A DNA stretch of 64,000 nucleotides from Symbiodinium microadriaticum. Lineage: Eukaryota > Sar > Dinophyceae > Suessiales > Symbiodiniaceae. The stretch is taken from the NCBI GenBank assembly GCA_001939145.1, contig LSRX01000077.1, forward strand, positions 306,445-370,444. The letters run 5' to 3'. This document shows positions 1 to 11,282 of the stretch, in pieces. The notes below the pieces were generated by a model that had not been told where the DNA came from, did no database searches, and saw only the letters and a list, made by a program, of their open reading frames with translations. Positions within the stretch are counted from its first letter, which is position 1, and every line of letters starts with the position of its first letter. The position numbers and the translations under genes were made by a program.

Positions 1-2
1 CC

Positions 3-62
3 TTGATTAAGAAGGCAGATGAAGGCCTAAACACCCTGAGAGCTGTTCCCAAGTCCCTCAGA
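3..62 (+). CDS. Candidate exon at the left edge
   Basis: Open + strand frame (LIKKADEGLNTLRAVPKSLR) rich in Lys, Glu and Ala with mostly G/C third positions. The left boundary is outside or at the window edge and no donor is obvious. Unrecognised product. Confidence 0.22.
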
Positions 63-924
63 AGTGCCCGTTCACCCCGAGGCTTTTTGGGGTTTCCCTC
101 AGGAGCCTGAATAATCGGAAATGTAGTGCGCAAGCCTTCCCCAAAGCCTTTGCTGGACGATTTCGTCAGTCAGACAGTGCTCCCAGCATCCACCAGGCCA
201 TTTCTGGAGTCGGGTTTTCCTTCTCCCTGTGATCTCTATGGGACGTAGGCAGACTTGCTCCTCACAGGTGCACTCTGCGAAGGATCCTAAGACTCTGCTA
301 AGCCCTATAACCCTCAAGCCCAAGATTGCGGAGCTTCTAGCCCTTTGCCCTGCACGCTAAACCCCAAACCCCTATAGGCTCTAGACCCCAAACCCTGAAG
401 CCTGAAGCCTAGGATGGTGGAGAATGGAAGGAGTGCCGAGGCTTATCCCTTTGGGGCTCCAGGCCCTATAAGAACGAGGCTGCTTGGCGTTCGGGGTAAA
501 GCCGCAAGCCTTCAACCCCAACACGAAGCGGGTAGGACGAAAACCTGGGCTTTTTGGCCCTCTAGGGGCCTATGTTTCGAAATTCAGTGCTTGGGGCTTA
601 AGGTTTTATGCTTCAGGGGCATAGGGTCCAGGATTAAGCCTTTGGCTTTTGGGCGTTAATCTAGTGAACTAACGGAGTGTCGTAAGATGTTTGTGTAAAT
701 GTCCGGAGTGGATGAAACATTGGTACAAGTGAATTAGGGTCTGATTCGCTAAACCCTAAACCCGTTGGGAAAGATCGTTTGGTGTCCAGCCCACGTGCGA
801 TATCGAGTCCCGAAGCGATGTGGACGCCGGGGCGGGAACCTTTTTTGTTGTTGTGCCCAGCGGCTGAAGCCAAGGCAAAGCAGCAAGTGAGTGAACTGCC
901 GGCGGGGGCCCAAACGGCAAATCA

Positions 925-1075
925 AAGAACACACACACACACACACCCACCCCTTCCCCCCCCCCCANCAACATCCCCAACAGCAACAACAACCCCCCCC
1001 CGGCAGCAACAACAAAAGAAAGCACACACACCCCAGCAACAGCAAGGCAACAGCAGCAGCAAAACACAAAAACAC
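925..1075. repeat. CA / poly-C / AAC low-complexity tract with one N
   Basis: CA repeat, then C-run with an undetermined base at 967, then CAA/CAG-rich sequence. A second isolated N is at 14226. Confidence 0.9.
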
Positions 1076-1401
1076 TCTTACTCGTCGGGGCGTGACAAGA
1101 CATTGAGCTGGTCCAGGCTTTGCAGGTGGGAGGCTTTAGGTTGCCGTAGATGATCCCGCACTAGAAGCCCTTAAATTCCATTTATGTAAAACCAAATAAT
1201 TAGACCATTTTCAGGCCTGTCCCCTCAGTTTGATACTGAAGTGCAGCGTGAAGGAGTTTACCGAGCTGGCATCTGTGGCCAGTAACCGGAGTAAAGCGCT
1301 TCCCCAACGATGTGGCCAAGCCACGCGATGAGGGAGAATGAGCGTATCAACACCAGAAGCATTGGGACCAGATAGAAAAGAAACATGTTGAAACAGAGCG
1401 A

Positions 1402-1462
1402 GGGCTGGCTGGCTGGCTGGCTGGCTGGATGGATGGATGGATGGATGGATGGATGGATGGAT
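1402..1462. repeat. GGCT / GGAT tetranucleotide microsatellite
   Basis: (GGCT) units change cleanly to (GGAT) units. Confidence 0.95.
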
Positions 1463-2099
1463 ATGTTGGGTGTACTATGGTAGTGTGTTTGGTTACATGT
1501 TTCTGTTTTGTACGGCACCCATCTGCTTGTTTTATCTCAAGCCTATGGGCAACGGCTTAGGTTTCATGCAATCCTACCATCGAAGCTTAGCCCCTGCACT
1601 TCTCCTAAGTGTTATTAGATGTTTTGGGCCCAACTACTACTTATTACGCAAAACCCTAAACCTTAAATTCCAAACTGAAGCTGTGTTCTACGCCGTTTTG
1701 CTTGTCAAGTTTGGGACTTTCGATCTGCGAGGCAATGCTGAAAGTTTGGGTTTGGGTCTGCAAGCATTTCCGTGGACGATCATGCTCTGCCTTTGAAGCC
1801 AGGCAGGTCAAATCCGTTTAGGGTTGAGGATTTAGGGGGAGAGGTTACTTGGACCACGAGTGTTGTGCTCCCTGGGTTGGTTGCATCAGCGACCCATGCA
1901 GCCTAGCTCAAATCCCGAAACGGTCGTGCAAATCCACGCCCTAGCCACAGTCAGTACGACTTTCCAGCCGAAGGATTTCCACCCGCGTACATGCCTCTTC
2001 TTGAACACCGTCCCGGCGAGGATTGCGTGCAATGCGCTTGACTGAAGTACGGCTTTCTGCTGGTGTTGGTGTGGTTATAAAGCACTTCTAGGCCCGTTG

Positions 2100-2168
2100 C
2101 TCAGCCCTTGTCGAAGCCTAGTAGAGCGCTTCAAAGCCATCCTAACGTTGCGTTGCAAAAGCTCCGAG
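2100..2168 (+). CDS. Candidate exon
   Basis: A 23-codon open segment containing SLVERFKAILTLRCKSSE, followed by GAG|GTTCCC as a possible donor. It has an amphipathic, helix-like composition and lies in a stretch without telomere-like motifs. Product unknown; short enough to be chance. Confidence 0.22.
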
Positions 2169-2354
2169 GTTCCCAGAAGCTGAGGATTGAATCCTTGCAA
2201 GCTTCGGCTCGGAGTAAAGGTTAAAACTCGGGGTTCCCTTTTCAGCCAGGTCCCACGAACGCAGGGTCTCCAAATTTCTTATATTTGAAGGGTTTTGCGG
2301 TCTCTATTCCGGCGACCTCTGCCCTGTTCTGTATGTATGTGTGTACTGAGTTAC

Positions 2355-2560
2355 TGTGTATACAAACAAACAAACACACACACACATATCTATATATATA
2401 TATATATATATGTACATACATACATACATACATACATACATACATACATACATACATACAAACATACATACATACATACATACCTACACACATACATACA
2501 TATCTACATACCTACATATCTACATATCTACATATCTACATATATATATATATATACACA
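2355..2560. repeat. CA, TA and CATA microsatellite block
   Basis: CA then TA dinucleotides, then a long CATA run with CTACATAT variants. Confidence 0.95.
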
Positions 2561-2946
2561 TTCAACTATCAATACATGTATGCACATATAGATTTTGAGT
2601 CTATGACATGTTGTCCTAGCACAATTGGAAGCATTAGCTTCTTGAGCCGGGCAGCTCAGCAAATCAGCAAGCCCTGCAATGCCAGAGCCCTTAAACCTCA
2701 AGCTTTGCGCCTTGGACAGGAATTACGCCTGTGCTTCCGGGTGGCTCCCATTGTCAAATTGTGAGCTGGTAGTGTCAGTGTGTAGGGTTTAGGGCTGGGT
2801 GTTTTGGAGCGGACGAAGCCTTAACTTTTCACGAAAGGCGTGCAGCAATGATAAAGTGCTCTGTGGATTCCTTGCGCGCAGGGAAGATGTGTTCTAGACC
2901 ATACCATCGCTAAGTCTAAACCCTACACAAAGTCGCCACGGGAAAG

Positions 2947-2990
2947 ATGTCGCTCCTCGACTTTCTCCCGGGATCCTCACTCAGTTTCCG
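2947..2990 (+). CDS. Candidate first exon (MSLLDFLPGSS...)
   Basis: An ATG opens the frame MSLLDFLPGSSLSF, cut after the second base of the next codon by a good donor, CCG|GTAACT. Could be the start of a + strand gene continuing into the exon candidate at 3518. No homology recognised. Confidence 0.28.
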
Positions 2991-3187
2991 GTAACTCTCT
3001 GAAAGCTTCGAGCAGGCCCAGGCCCTAAACCCTAAACCTTGGTTCTTATTCTCTTCTCTCTGTCTGGCATTACTGTTACTGTTTCTGTGCTCTCTGGTCG
3101 CTTGGCAAGCGTCATGGCCCTCAGTAGCAAGCTCAGGCCGACTCTGCCATGCCTGCTGAGTGTGTGTGTGTGTGTGTGTGTGAGTCG

Positions 3188-3272
3188 AAACCCTAAACCT
3201 GCCTAAACCCTAAACCCTAAACCCTAAACCCTGAAACCTAAACCCTGAACCCTATAAACCCTAAACCCTAGG
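3188..3272. repeat. Interstitial telomere-like array (CCCTAAA)
   Basis: Several near-tandem CCCTAAA units with variants (CCTGAAA, CCTATAAA). A TG microsatellite precedes it. Confidence 0.9.
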
Positions 3273-3386
3273 CCAGTTCTACCTCTACACGGCTGAATCC
3301 TGGGCCCTGCACCTCGAACCCCTGAACCTGCCCCAACCTTGCCCTACACCTCGAACCTTAAACCTGCCCCAACCTTGCAATACTTA

Positions 3387-3503
3387 GAGGTTCAGGGGAC
3401 TTACTTAGCAGGGTTATTATAGACGTACGGTATTTATAGTTATGTCTACTTATAATCCTGTTCCGGTACTTCTAACCCTACTTACTAACTCCCGTGATCG
3501 CTC
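3387..3503. mobile_element. MITE family C copy 1
   Basis: GAGGTTCAGGGGACTTACTT... / ...CCTACTTACTAACTCCCGTGAT inverted ends, about 117 bp, no ORF. Confidence 0.6.
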
Positions 3504-3517
3504 CAAATATTTCGTAG

Positions 3518-3566
3518 AAAGCTGCGGGGAGGATGAATCGAAGTTCCCGCGGCACTGGGGACCGAG
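3518..3566 (+). CDS. Candidate internal exon
   Basis: Acceptor TTTCGTAG then a frame encoding SCGEDESKFPRHWGP, then CGAG|GTCAAC. A MITE of family C sits immediately upstream (3387-3503), consistent with an intron. Product unknown. Confidence 0.28.
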
Positions 3567-4261
3567 GTCAACAAGTGTTCAGCGTTTAGGTTGGTTGGTT
3601 GGTTTAAGGGTTTAGGGCTTAGGGGTTGAGGATTTAGGGGTTGTAGGTTGAATTCGGCATGCACGGACCGCTGCGCGGAGGGGTTGTGTGAAATGGCAGG
3701 CTGCTGTGCTTTGATTTCCAGTAGGCAAAGAGAGGTGGGGCTTCTGATGTACTACAGGGCCGATGCTGGCATTCCCATCACACGCTCTGCTTGGAACTGA
3801 ACACAGCCAGGCCCTTAAGTGGTAACCCTTGTAAGCCTAATCCCCTAATTCATCATAGATCCTAGCCATGCGAGGGGGAAAACATCCCTTTACCCTTAAG
3901 TTTCGGCCCAATTCCCTGAATCCCTGAACCTGTGAGCTCGAATCTCCATTTTCGTGTTAAACAGAGGCAAAGGGCCTTCTAAAGCAGGCTGCAGCGTCGA
4001 GAGCCCAAACTTTGCACCTTAAGTCTCGAGTGCTAGACCCTAACCGAGTAGTACACCGAGTAGTAACCCTTAAAGAACCCCTTAGAGGTACCCTCTTCGT
4101 TCGGTGCGCCCGGAAAGAGCCTTTTGACAGCTCTTTGAAGTCCTTTTTAAACAAGACATCTGACGTTTTCAAGAAGTTCGGACACTCACATATATGATCC
4201 TGCACGCTCCTGAATCTAAAGCCCTGAGCACTTCTAAACCCTAGGGCTTTAGCACAAGTCT

Positions 4262-4352
4262 GGGTTCTTGTCAAGGAGTTGAATAGTTTCAGGTTGCCAC
4301 AATAAGGAACCATGTTACTTATTAACTTATAGGTTCCTTACAAAAGAACTCG
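4262..4352. mobile_element. MITE family I copy 2
   Basis: GGGTTCTTGTCAAGGAGTTG... / ...AGGTTCCTTACAAAAGAACTC; also shares the internal TTTCAG..TT and TATGG/GGAAC blocks with copy 1. Confidence 0.55.
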
Positions 4353-4396
4353 GTGACATGAACCCTAAACCCGACAGAATGAATCTGGGTACCTAA

Positions 4397-4496
4397 ATGT
4401 ACCTTCAACTTCCGGCCTCTCTACGGAGTGCTGCAGGGAGTCGCAGCTGCATCCTGATGCTGGCGAGCCGGGCACTGCCGGACTTTGTGTTGGCAC
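4397..4496 (+). CDS. Candidate exon with GTATGT donor
   Basis: Open from an ATG (MYLQLPASLRSAAG...LASRALPDFVLA) to GGCAC|GTATGT, a consensus-quality donor. Codons are mostly G/C-ending. The preceding 100 bases are a family I inverted repeat. Product unrecognised. Confidence 0.3.
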
Positions 4497-4739
4497 GTAT
4501 GTACGCATGTCTGCATGTAAGTTTTGTATGATTCTGGATGTACGCATTTTTGCTTGCATGTGCACAGGTAAGCATGTATGTATTTATTCTGGCTGGTTGG
4601 TTGTATACACATATGTGTAGAGAGCGAGAGATGTACAAAGATTGAGATAGAGGCATGCTACCTTTATATGTTTCACTGTTTCACATTGCTACATTACAGA
4701 CATGCATTTCTGTTCGTACCCCCCTGTCGCCTTACAGGT

Positions 4740-4880
4740 GTGTGTATATATATATATATGTATATGTATATGTATATGTACGTATGCGTTTATCTGCATA
4801 TATCGTTCATCTGCAGAATATATATATATATATATATATATATGTATACACACACCCATGCGTGTGTGTGTGTGTGTCTC
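4740..4880. repeat. TA / TATG / GT microsatellites
   Basis: Three adjacent dinucleotide-based tracts; all frames through here encode Tyr/Ile/His/Thr runs, not genes. Confidence 0.95.
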
Positions 4881-4966
4881 TTGCTCTCGCTCTTGCTCTG
4901 TCTCTCCCTCCGATAGCTGTATATGTGCGGTCCACAAGCCGCGGGAGAACGGCCAGAGAGGCTAAA

Positions 4967-4967
<1 letters not shown>

Positions 4968-5045
<78 letters not shown>

Positions 5046-5078
5046 AAGAGAGAGAAAGAGAGAGAAAGAGAGAGAAAG

Positions 5079-5117
<39 letters not shown>

Positions 5118-5118
5118 T
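4968..5118. repeat. GA microsatellite with GAAAGA interruptions
   Basis: About 150 bp of GA with regularly spaced AGAGAGAGAAAG units. Confidence 0.95.
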
Positions 5119-5416
5119 CGAGCAATACCCGTACTCCCTGTGTTCTCCCACTCCTCACATTGTATCCTTTATGGCATCCCCAAAATGCCGTCTAACCCTG
5201 AGAGGAACATTCAAAGGACCCTTGAAGTTACCCTGAAGACCCATGTGATACAAACATGTTGTTTGAGCTCGAACAGCAAGACGTGGGTTCAGTTTGACAA
5301 GGTCGGTCCGCGAGGCCTGAGACGCAAGGGCTTGGGGCTTGTAGGGTCAGGCTGCAGGGAACTTCAACCCATAATATAGTAGCCCTTCTACTCTCTCTTC
5401 TAGCAGCTCTTACTTC

Positions 5417-5525
5417 GAGGATGGGGGGGAACTTTGTGAGTGGGGTTGCAAGCAAGGTAACTGTATAACTGTATAACTCCAATTAAGGCACTGAGAACCC
5501 TACTTACTAAGTCCCATGATCCTCC
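5417..5525. mobile_element. MITE family C copy 2
   Basis: Left end GAGGATGGGGGGAACTTTGT diverged; right end CCTACTTACTAAGTCCCATG ATCCTCC matches copies 1, 3, 4 and 5. Confidence 0.55.
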
Positions 5526-6555
5526 AAGTAACCTTGACTACTGGCTCTGGCGAAAGGGAACTTGGATTCGATGGAAGTACGGAGAGGGCTAAGTAGATTG
5601 GAACCCAAAAGAGCCCACAACTTCCCAAGTGGTTTAGAGTTTCGGGTTTAGAGTGGCTTAAGCTCTACTAGAGGGATCCTTCCTGCAATTGAGGGTAGAG
5701 TGAGGCTCTCGAGACCCTAGCTAAAGTCATCAGAATTCGACCTCGGCTAGCTGGTGTTGGGCTCTCAAGCCAAGTCTGGCTTCACCGAGGCTGGCTGTTC
5801 AGGAAGTGCTCGCTGCACAGGCCTGGTCGTAGGGCACTGCAGGAGTCGACAAGGCTTATTTAAGGGTCTGGACGGTTCCGTCAGTCGAAACCCTCGAGCC
5901 GCTGACACGGCGTTCCTTCCGTGCCGGTAGCAATAGGCCTGAGGGTGGTACTTTTGACTGGGTTTGGGGGCTGGGACCGAGGGCTAAAAGTTTTGCACGG
6001 AGGTTTCCGGCGACTCCAGTTCGTATCCCTTCGTCAAGACAGCCTTCTACCGCACCCCATCTGTATTTTCACCGGCATCCCTTAGTTAAGTTTTGTTGGG
6101 GGTTCTTTGGGTAGTTGTGTTTTGTGTATATGATATGGGCTCTGTATAATTGATTTGTATGTAGGTGATTTGCAGTGTTGCGGTCTTTACCCCCTACCAT
6201 GTAGTTAAGTGGTGATCCCGAGGGGCATTGCAGTCTGCGGGGTCGGTGTCTAATAAACTAGCTTGAAAATTTTTTAACACCTAAGTACATGCCCGAAACC
6301 CTACTGCACAAGCTTGAGTCACTGAGTTCCCAATGCTATGCTGTATGGAGTAACGCAAGCTTGGCCAGTTCCACTGTGCAGTTGTGTGCTGTAGGTGGTT
6401 TGGCGCACCAGAATTTAAGACATACTTAAGACCCTGAACAAGGAAGAAAGCCCCTAAAGCACCAACTCTCGGAATAAATGTAACTACGCTTAGGGTTGCA
6501 GGTTTTGCGCCGTGAGGGTAATGATCGGCCTGAGTTTGTATATGTTAGCTTCTTA

Positions 6556-6742
6556 AAACTCTTACTACCGCGGCCCTCTGCTGCAGTCCCTGAGCTCTGA
6601 GCTCTGTCGTGTTTCGGGGCAGCTTTCTGGCCCAAAGCCTCTGTTCCGTGAGGCCACATGTCACCATGCCGGCCCGCTTGATATGGGGTTGGATTTGATT
6701 CAAGGTGGCCCCAATGCCTTGATGCGAAATGAAGGGTGTTAA
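6556..6742 (+). CDS. Candidate exon
   Basis: Open frame after TAA, with acceptor-like CCTCTGCTGCAG at about 6584, encoding SLSSELCRVSGQLSGPKP...MGLDLIQGGPNALMRNEGC. CAAG|GTGGCC inside is a possible donor. A different + frame just downstream ends at a perfect GTAAGT donor (6810). The 150-codon frame on the opposite strand (6426-6878) is an alternative I could not exclude. Confidence 0.25.
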
Positions 6743-7139
6743 TAGGAGCATGAGGCCATGTTATAGAATCTGTCTGATCCAGTTCGACGAAAGACCTAAA
6801 GTGGGTGTCGTAAGTAAGTATGAGTGCCATAAAGACAAACGAACCATGATGTTCGAGCCGATAGCACAAAACAGGCAAACTTTACAGCCTAGACTCTACT
6901 TTCATCACATGCATGAAGCAGCCGCCTAGCTAAGCCTGTGCCTGCTGTGTGGTCGCAGCCTGCCAGTGGGTATGTCAGATGTCGAGGCGCGCACGGCGTA
7001 AGCATATCGAATCAGTGCACCTCCCATAACCATTGAACTGGGGGCCTTTACTTTTTATGATTCTGGTTCTATGTTTGGCTCCGTGGGTGCTAGACTCAAG
7101 CGACTGAGGCTTAAGGGTTTAGCCCTCGTATTGATAATG

Positions 7140-7318
7140 TATTAGTAATAGTCTTAGTAGAAGTAGAAGTAGAAGTAGAAGTAGAAGTGGTAGTAGTAGT
7201 CGTCGTCGTCGTCGTAGTAGTAGTAGTAGCAGCAGTAGGAGTGGCAGTAGTAGTAGTCGTCGTAGTAGTAGTAGCAGCAGCAGCCGTCGTCGTCGTGGTC
7301 GTCGTCGGTGTTCGTAGT

Positions 7319-7362
<44 letters not shown>

Positions 7363-7379
7363 CAGTAGAAGTGTAGCAG

Positions 7380-7424
<45 letters not shown>

Positions 7425-7495
7425 TAGTAGTAGTAGTAGTAGTAGTAGTTGTTGTTGTTGTTGTTGTTCTTGTTGTTGTTGTCGTCGTCGTCGTC

Positions 7496-7528
<33 letters not shown>

Positions 7529-7530
7529 AG
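7140..7530. repeat. Trinucleotide tract (GTA, GTC, GCA, GTT)
   Basis: About 390 bp of interconverted triplets; encodes poly-Val or poly-Ser in different frames and is not taken as a gene. Confidence 0.95.
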
Positions 7531-7739
7531 GGTGTAGGAGTTTAGGATTTCAGGGTTTTATGGGCTGGGGTGTGCACCCAGACCCATAACGAGAGCTTTC
7601 AACCCTCCTTCATAAACGGTTTAGGGTTTAGGGGAATAGTCCCCACTGCATTCTAAGGGATCCTAGGTCAGGGACACTTAGCTAGACGGCTCGTGGGTAG
7701 TTCTTAAAGTTGTCTGGGGGCTTGTGCTGTCTTTTCTAG

Positions 7740-7860
7740 GGATCTACAGGAAGATATATTTGTTTGCTGCTGGTCTTCAAGGGGAGTAGAGTTCGCTGCG
7801 TTCGCTATGAAATTAAGGGAGTTGGGAGTTGCTGTGAACCTGCTACTCAACCTTATAATC
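7740..7860 (+). CDS. Candidate exon between TTTTCTAG acceptor and GTAAGG donor
   Basis: Pyrimidine-rich CTTTTCTAG|G acceptor, 121 open bases encoding DLQEDIFVCCWSSRGVEF and AFAMKLRELGVAVNLLLNL, then ATC|GTAAGG. Both splice signals and protein-like hydrophobic periodicity support an exon. Product unknown. Confidence 0.35.
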
Positions 7861-8360
7861 GTAAGGAACGCTTGATTCAAAGACGTTTTCCTTACAGCAA
7901 CCAACCCCGAACCTTAAACTCGAAGCCCTAAAATCATCCTGCAACCCTGAACCCAGCCGCCGCTGCTGGAACCTGCCACTCCCGAGCCGCTGAGTTCCGA
8001 TCTTTCTGACGCTGGGCTTGGATCAGCAACAACAACAGCCAGAATGACAGTCTTAGTTTGTTCAAGGTAGTAGCAATGGTACTGCCGTCCTCCCTAGTCT
8101 TCGTTGTCGTCATCGTCGTAGCAGCCGTCGTAGAAATCGCCATCTGTGAGTTTTTTCAGCCGGCTGTATATCATGCACCAGCGAAGTTGTAGAATTCTTC
8201 CTGGCTGCGTGTTGCAAGAACAGCAACCAAGTAGACTGAGGAAGGTACATCCCAGACCAAGTCTTCGCTCGACAGCACGCAGCACTTTGCTTTTGTTGAG
8301 GAGCATGGGCTGTGCTGCCTCCCTACTTGCATCTTCTTCGGCACTCCTCCATCCTTTCAC

Positions 8361-8563
8361 TCATCTGCCAGAACCGCAGGTCCAAAGCGTTTGATGAAAT
8401 ACGGACTGCCAGGCACTGCAAGCAAGCAGGTCCAGACTTTGATGGCATCAACCCAGTTTTTGCCCAAACAGCTCAAAACCTGATGGCTCCACATAACCAC
8501 AGGGATTGTGCCAGGATGTTGATTCTCGCCTTTGTCACGGTAGTCTTCGTAAGCATCCTTATC
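8361..8563 (-). CDS. Candidate exon, strand uncertain
   Basis: On the minus strand CTAG|G opens a 67-codon frame (DKDAYEDYRDKGENQHPG...VDAIKVWTCLLAVPG...FIKRFGPAVLADE) that ends at GA|GTGAAA. The + strand is also open across the same bases (about 8392-8595) and would encode a hydrophobic membrane-like run (MLILAFVTVVFVSILILV) with CGCAG and GTGAGG borders. Acidic GAC/GAT runs on one strand read as Val/Ile runs on the other, so only transcripts can decide. Confidence 0.22.
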
Positions 8564-8669
8564 CTAGTCGTTATCCTCGGACTCATACTTGTAGGTGAGG
8601 TGCCGCTGGAGGTATGCTGTGCTCGTATTTGCTATACCCCGTCCTCTCACACCGTGTCCACAGAGAGGG

Positions 8670-8770
8670 AGGGAGAGAGAGAGAGAGAGAGAGAGAGATG
8701 GGGGGGCCTCTAAAGGCCAGGGGGTTTGACCGCCCCCTATGCCCTGATGAAGAAGAAGAAGAGAGAGAGC
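8670..8770. repeat. GA and GAA short tracts
   Basis: GA run at 8672-8698 and GAAGAAGAA at about 8748. Confidence 0.85.
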
Positions 8771-8999
8771 GGAGACGGTGTATTGTTGGAACCCGGGAAT
8801 GCCGCGTAGCATTCTTTGTCGGCTTATTGCTTATGACTGACAGAAATCCACCCCGGGTTTACAATAATCTCCATTGACGTGGCTAACCAAAGCTCTCCAG
8901 TGCCTGTGTGTGTAGGGCAATTTTCAGCTGTGTTCGTCCATCCCACCCAAAGCATCCGGCGAATAAGAAGTAAAGGTTGTTTCAGCCCAAGAACTTGAG

Positions 9000-9600
9000 G
9001 ATTTCAGCTGGCCTTCGGCCTTATAAATGGGTTTAGGGGTTTCTGCAGTTGTGCTGGGCATGCTGCTAAGAAGGGAGTGTGTTGAACACGCTTCAACTTC
9101 CCCTGCCTGAACGTGGCCGAGTCGTTGCAGACCAGTTTCAAAAGGGTTCAGGGCTAAGGTCACTTCTAAGACGGCCTTAGACCCTAAACCCCAGACCCTA
9201 TAAACCGGTAGCCCAACGCCGCGGGACAGACCCTGAGACCGCATGACCAACTCATGGGTAGCTGTGACTCCAAACTTAAAAAAAAAATTTACACCCGGCT
9301 TGCCTGAGAGTTGCCGCCGGAGCCAAAGCCTTAATTACCCGAAGCCCTAAAAGTAGGTAAAATGGTGAAGGGCAAGTGTTCTACATACTGTTGATGATAT
9401 AAATCCTGCATTACCTTAAGAACACTAAACTTTAAACTATGGGAATTATGGTATATTACTTATTATGGATCATGCAGGATTCTTTCCATTAACCGTACTG
9501 TTGGGATCCAGGTAATCCCGAAAGCCCGAGATTTGGCTTTCAGGACTGGCTCGGGAAGCAGGGCAGTGGCGAGCTCAATCGGGGGCTGTTAAGGGCTCTT
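9000..9600. other. Gene-poor stretch
   Basis: Contains telomere-like heptamers, a short A/T run at 9280 and family D copy 1. A minus frame (8924-9250) has a Ser/Thr-rich end but its start is CCCTAAA DNA; not accepted. Confidence 0.6.
9386..9496. mobile_element. MITE family D copy 1
   Basis: TACTGTTGATGATATAAATC CTGCAT... / ...ATGCAGGATTCTTTCCATTAACCGTA inverted ends; centre CTAAACTATGGGAATTATGG. Confidence 0.65.
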
Positions 9601-9931
9601 CATCTTAGGGGTTTGACGGAGTTTGGGGGATTTTTTGGGCTTATGGTTTAGGTTTTTTTTGGTCACGAAAGCCGAAGTGCTCTGTTGGTATCTGCGGAAG
9701 GAGCATCTCCAAGATTCCGGGACCAGTTTGAGACTCGGATGTGGGGAGCCTTCGTGGGTTGGCAGATCTGATCCTGCATGCCTCTTCGTGTCTGAATTAC
9801 GGGTCCGAGTAGGTTGGCGTCCGTTCATGCTGCGACTGTCAAAGGGATCCCCCGACGTAGTTTAGTCCCATGCATACAAGGACCGATCATGTCTGCTGCA
9901 CATGGCAATCTAGATTTTTCATTTGAGCCGC

Positions 9932-10072
9932 ATGGGTGCGCTCAGCCATGATGGCCAGATTACTGGATGCAAGACGTGCTCAGGCTTATCCAGAACAGAA
10001 GCCCGCGGTAATATGCAGGCAGCTGTGGTACTGCGAGGTTTATTCCACCACGGCCACAACCGCCACCATTGA
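9932..10072 (+). CDS. Small open frame (46 aa), hypothetical
   Basis: ATG to TGA, MGALSHDGQITGCKTCSGLS...AAVVLRGLFHHGHNRHH. Contains a CxxC (CKTC) and a His-rich tail. The downstream half overlaps a degenerate CCA/GCTGCT tract. No homology recognised. Confidence 0.2.
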   Translation: MGALSHDGQITGCKTCSGLSRTEARGNMQAAVVLRGLFHHGHNRHH

Positions 10073-10649
10073 CCACTACCACAGCAGCTTCTGCTGCTGC
10101 TCCTGCTAGGACCACGACTGCGACCACTGCTACTGTCCCAAGCCACCATATCTTTTCAGACAACACCTGTGGCTTTTACTTTTCGACATGCACTTACTTA
10201 ACTTAAACCATCTTCAGAACGGCAACGGCTCTTAAGACCATAGGAGAAGTGAACCCCAAGGCAAAGAGGAGGAAGTCCCGAGCACTGCTTTCTTGCATCA
10301 GTCGGTGGCCTGGCACCAGAAGTTCCGGTCAGGAGAAGTGTCCTTCAGGGTTTAGGGTAAAGGGAGTTTGTCGGGACATGTCAGTACTGAAGAGCTCCGT
10401 TTGGCAGTCCTCAACTGCAGGGTCTGAATGCTGAAGGCTGAAGATCTCTACCGAGGTGACGTGTGGCTTTCGATTATTTCCGACCGAGGCTGCAGCATAA
10501 GTCTGTGGCTTGGGGTGTTTCGCTCGAAGAGCTTTATGACTTTATGGCTGAAGAATCCCTGAACCCTAAACGCTAAATTATGATAATACCGTTCTCAGGA
10601 GGTGTGCTGAGGGGGGGCCCTGGTTGCGTTGATGCTTCTCACAGGGTTG

Positions 10650-10749
10650 TCATACCTTCCATCCCTGAATTACCTTAAGGACCCTAAACTATGAGAATCT
10701 TGGTATATTCTTTATGGTGGGTAATGCAGGATGTATACCATCAACCGTG
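10650..10749. mobile_element. MITE family D copy 2
   Basis: Shares ATTACCTTAAGGACCCTAAA, CTATGAGAATCTTGGTATAT and the right end GTAATGCAGGATGTATACCA TCAACCGT with copy 1; left end diverged. Confidence 0.6.
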
Positions 10750-10925
10750 GGATTCAGGACCTGGGGATGTGTTTCTTGGGGTTGGGATGGTGGGGTGCGT
10801 AGGCGACTTGGTTCCACAGGACCCAGTGCCTCCCAAACCCCCAAACCCATAGCCCTGGCCCCTTGACCCCCAACCCTGAGCCTGATCCGCAACCCTGAGC
10901 CTGATGACAGGCTGGTTGAGGTCTA

Positions 10926-11014
10926 GAGTTTGGGGGGTTTAGGGTTTGGGGCCCTAAACCCTAAACCCTAAACCTGGGAAGTTTAGGGTTTGGGGTTTAG
11001 GGTTTAGGGTCTAG
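10926..11014. repeat. Telomere-like array that changes strand twice
   Basis: TTTAGGG units, then GGGGCCCTAAACCCTAAACC in the other orientation, then TTTAGGG again within 90 bp. Confidence 0.9.
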
Positions 11015-11282
11015 GACCTTGGAAACCCTAGCGGTTTGTGGTTGAGCACTTCGGGTTGATAGATAGCTATCAGAATCCAAAATTGAAATTGCTTGTGTTT
11101 TTTAAAAATTCCCCCGTCTCGGCCCCCCAACAAACTGACGCCCTGGTCTAGGAAAGGGGCAAAACCTGAAATAGACCCTCGAGCCTCAATCAATCCGTTT
11201 CTGCCGCTTGTTTTTTCATGGTTACGCACATGGTTACCCTGACGACAAACCCTGAACGCAGCAATCGAAAGCGCCACGCCCG

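Noticed and set aside
2400-2560. Regularly spaced repeat suggestive of a CRISPR array (also 24905-25140, 51480-51560)
   Set aside because: Plain CATA microsatellite with no unique spacers; the genome is eukaryotic.
4655-5236. 193-codon + frame and its minus counterparts
   Set aside because: Encodes only Tyr/Ile, Arg/Glu or Ser/Leu runs from TA, GT and GA microsatellites.
6426-6878. 150-codon minus frame
   Set aside because: Length is within chance expectation, and the + strand shows a GTAAGT donor and acceptor in the same bases.
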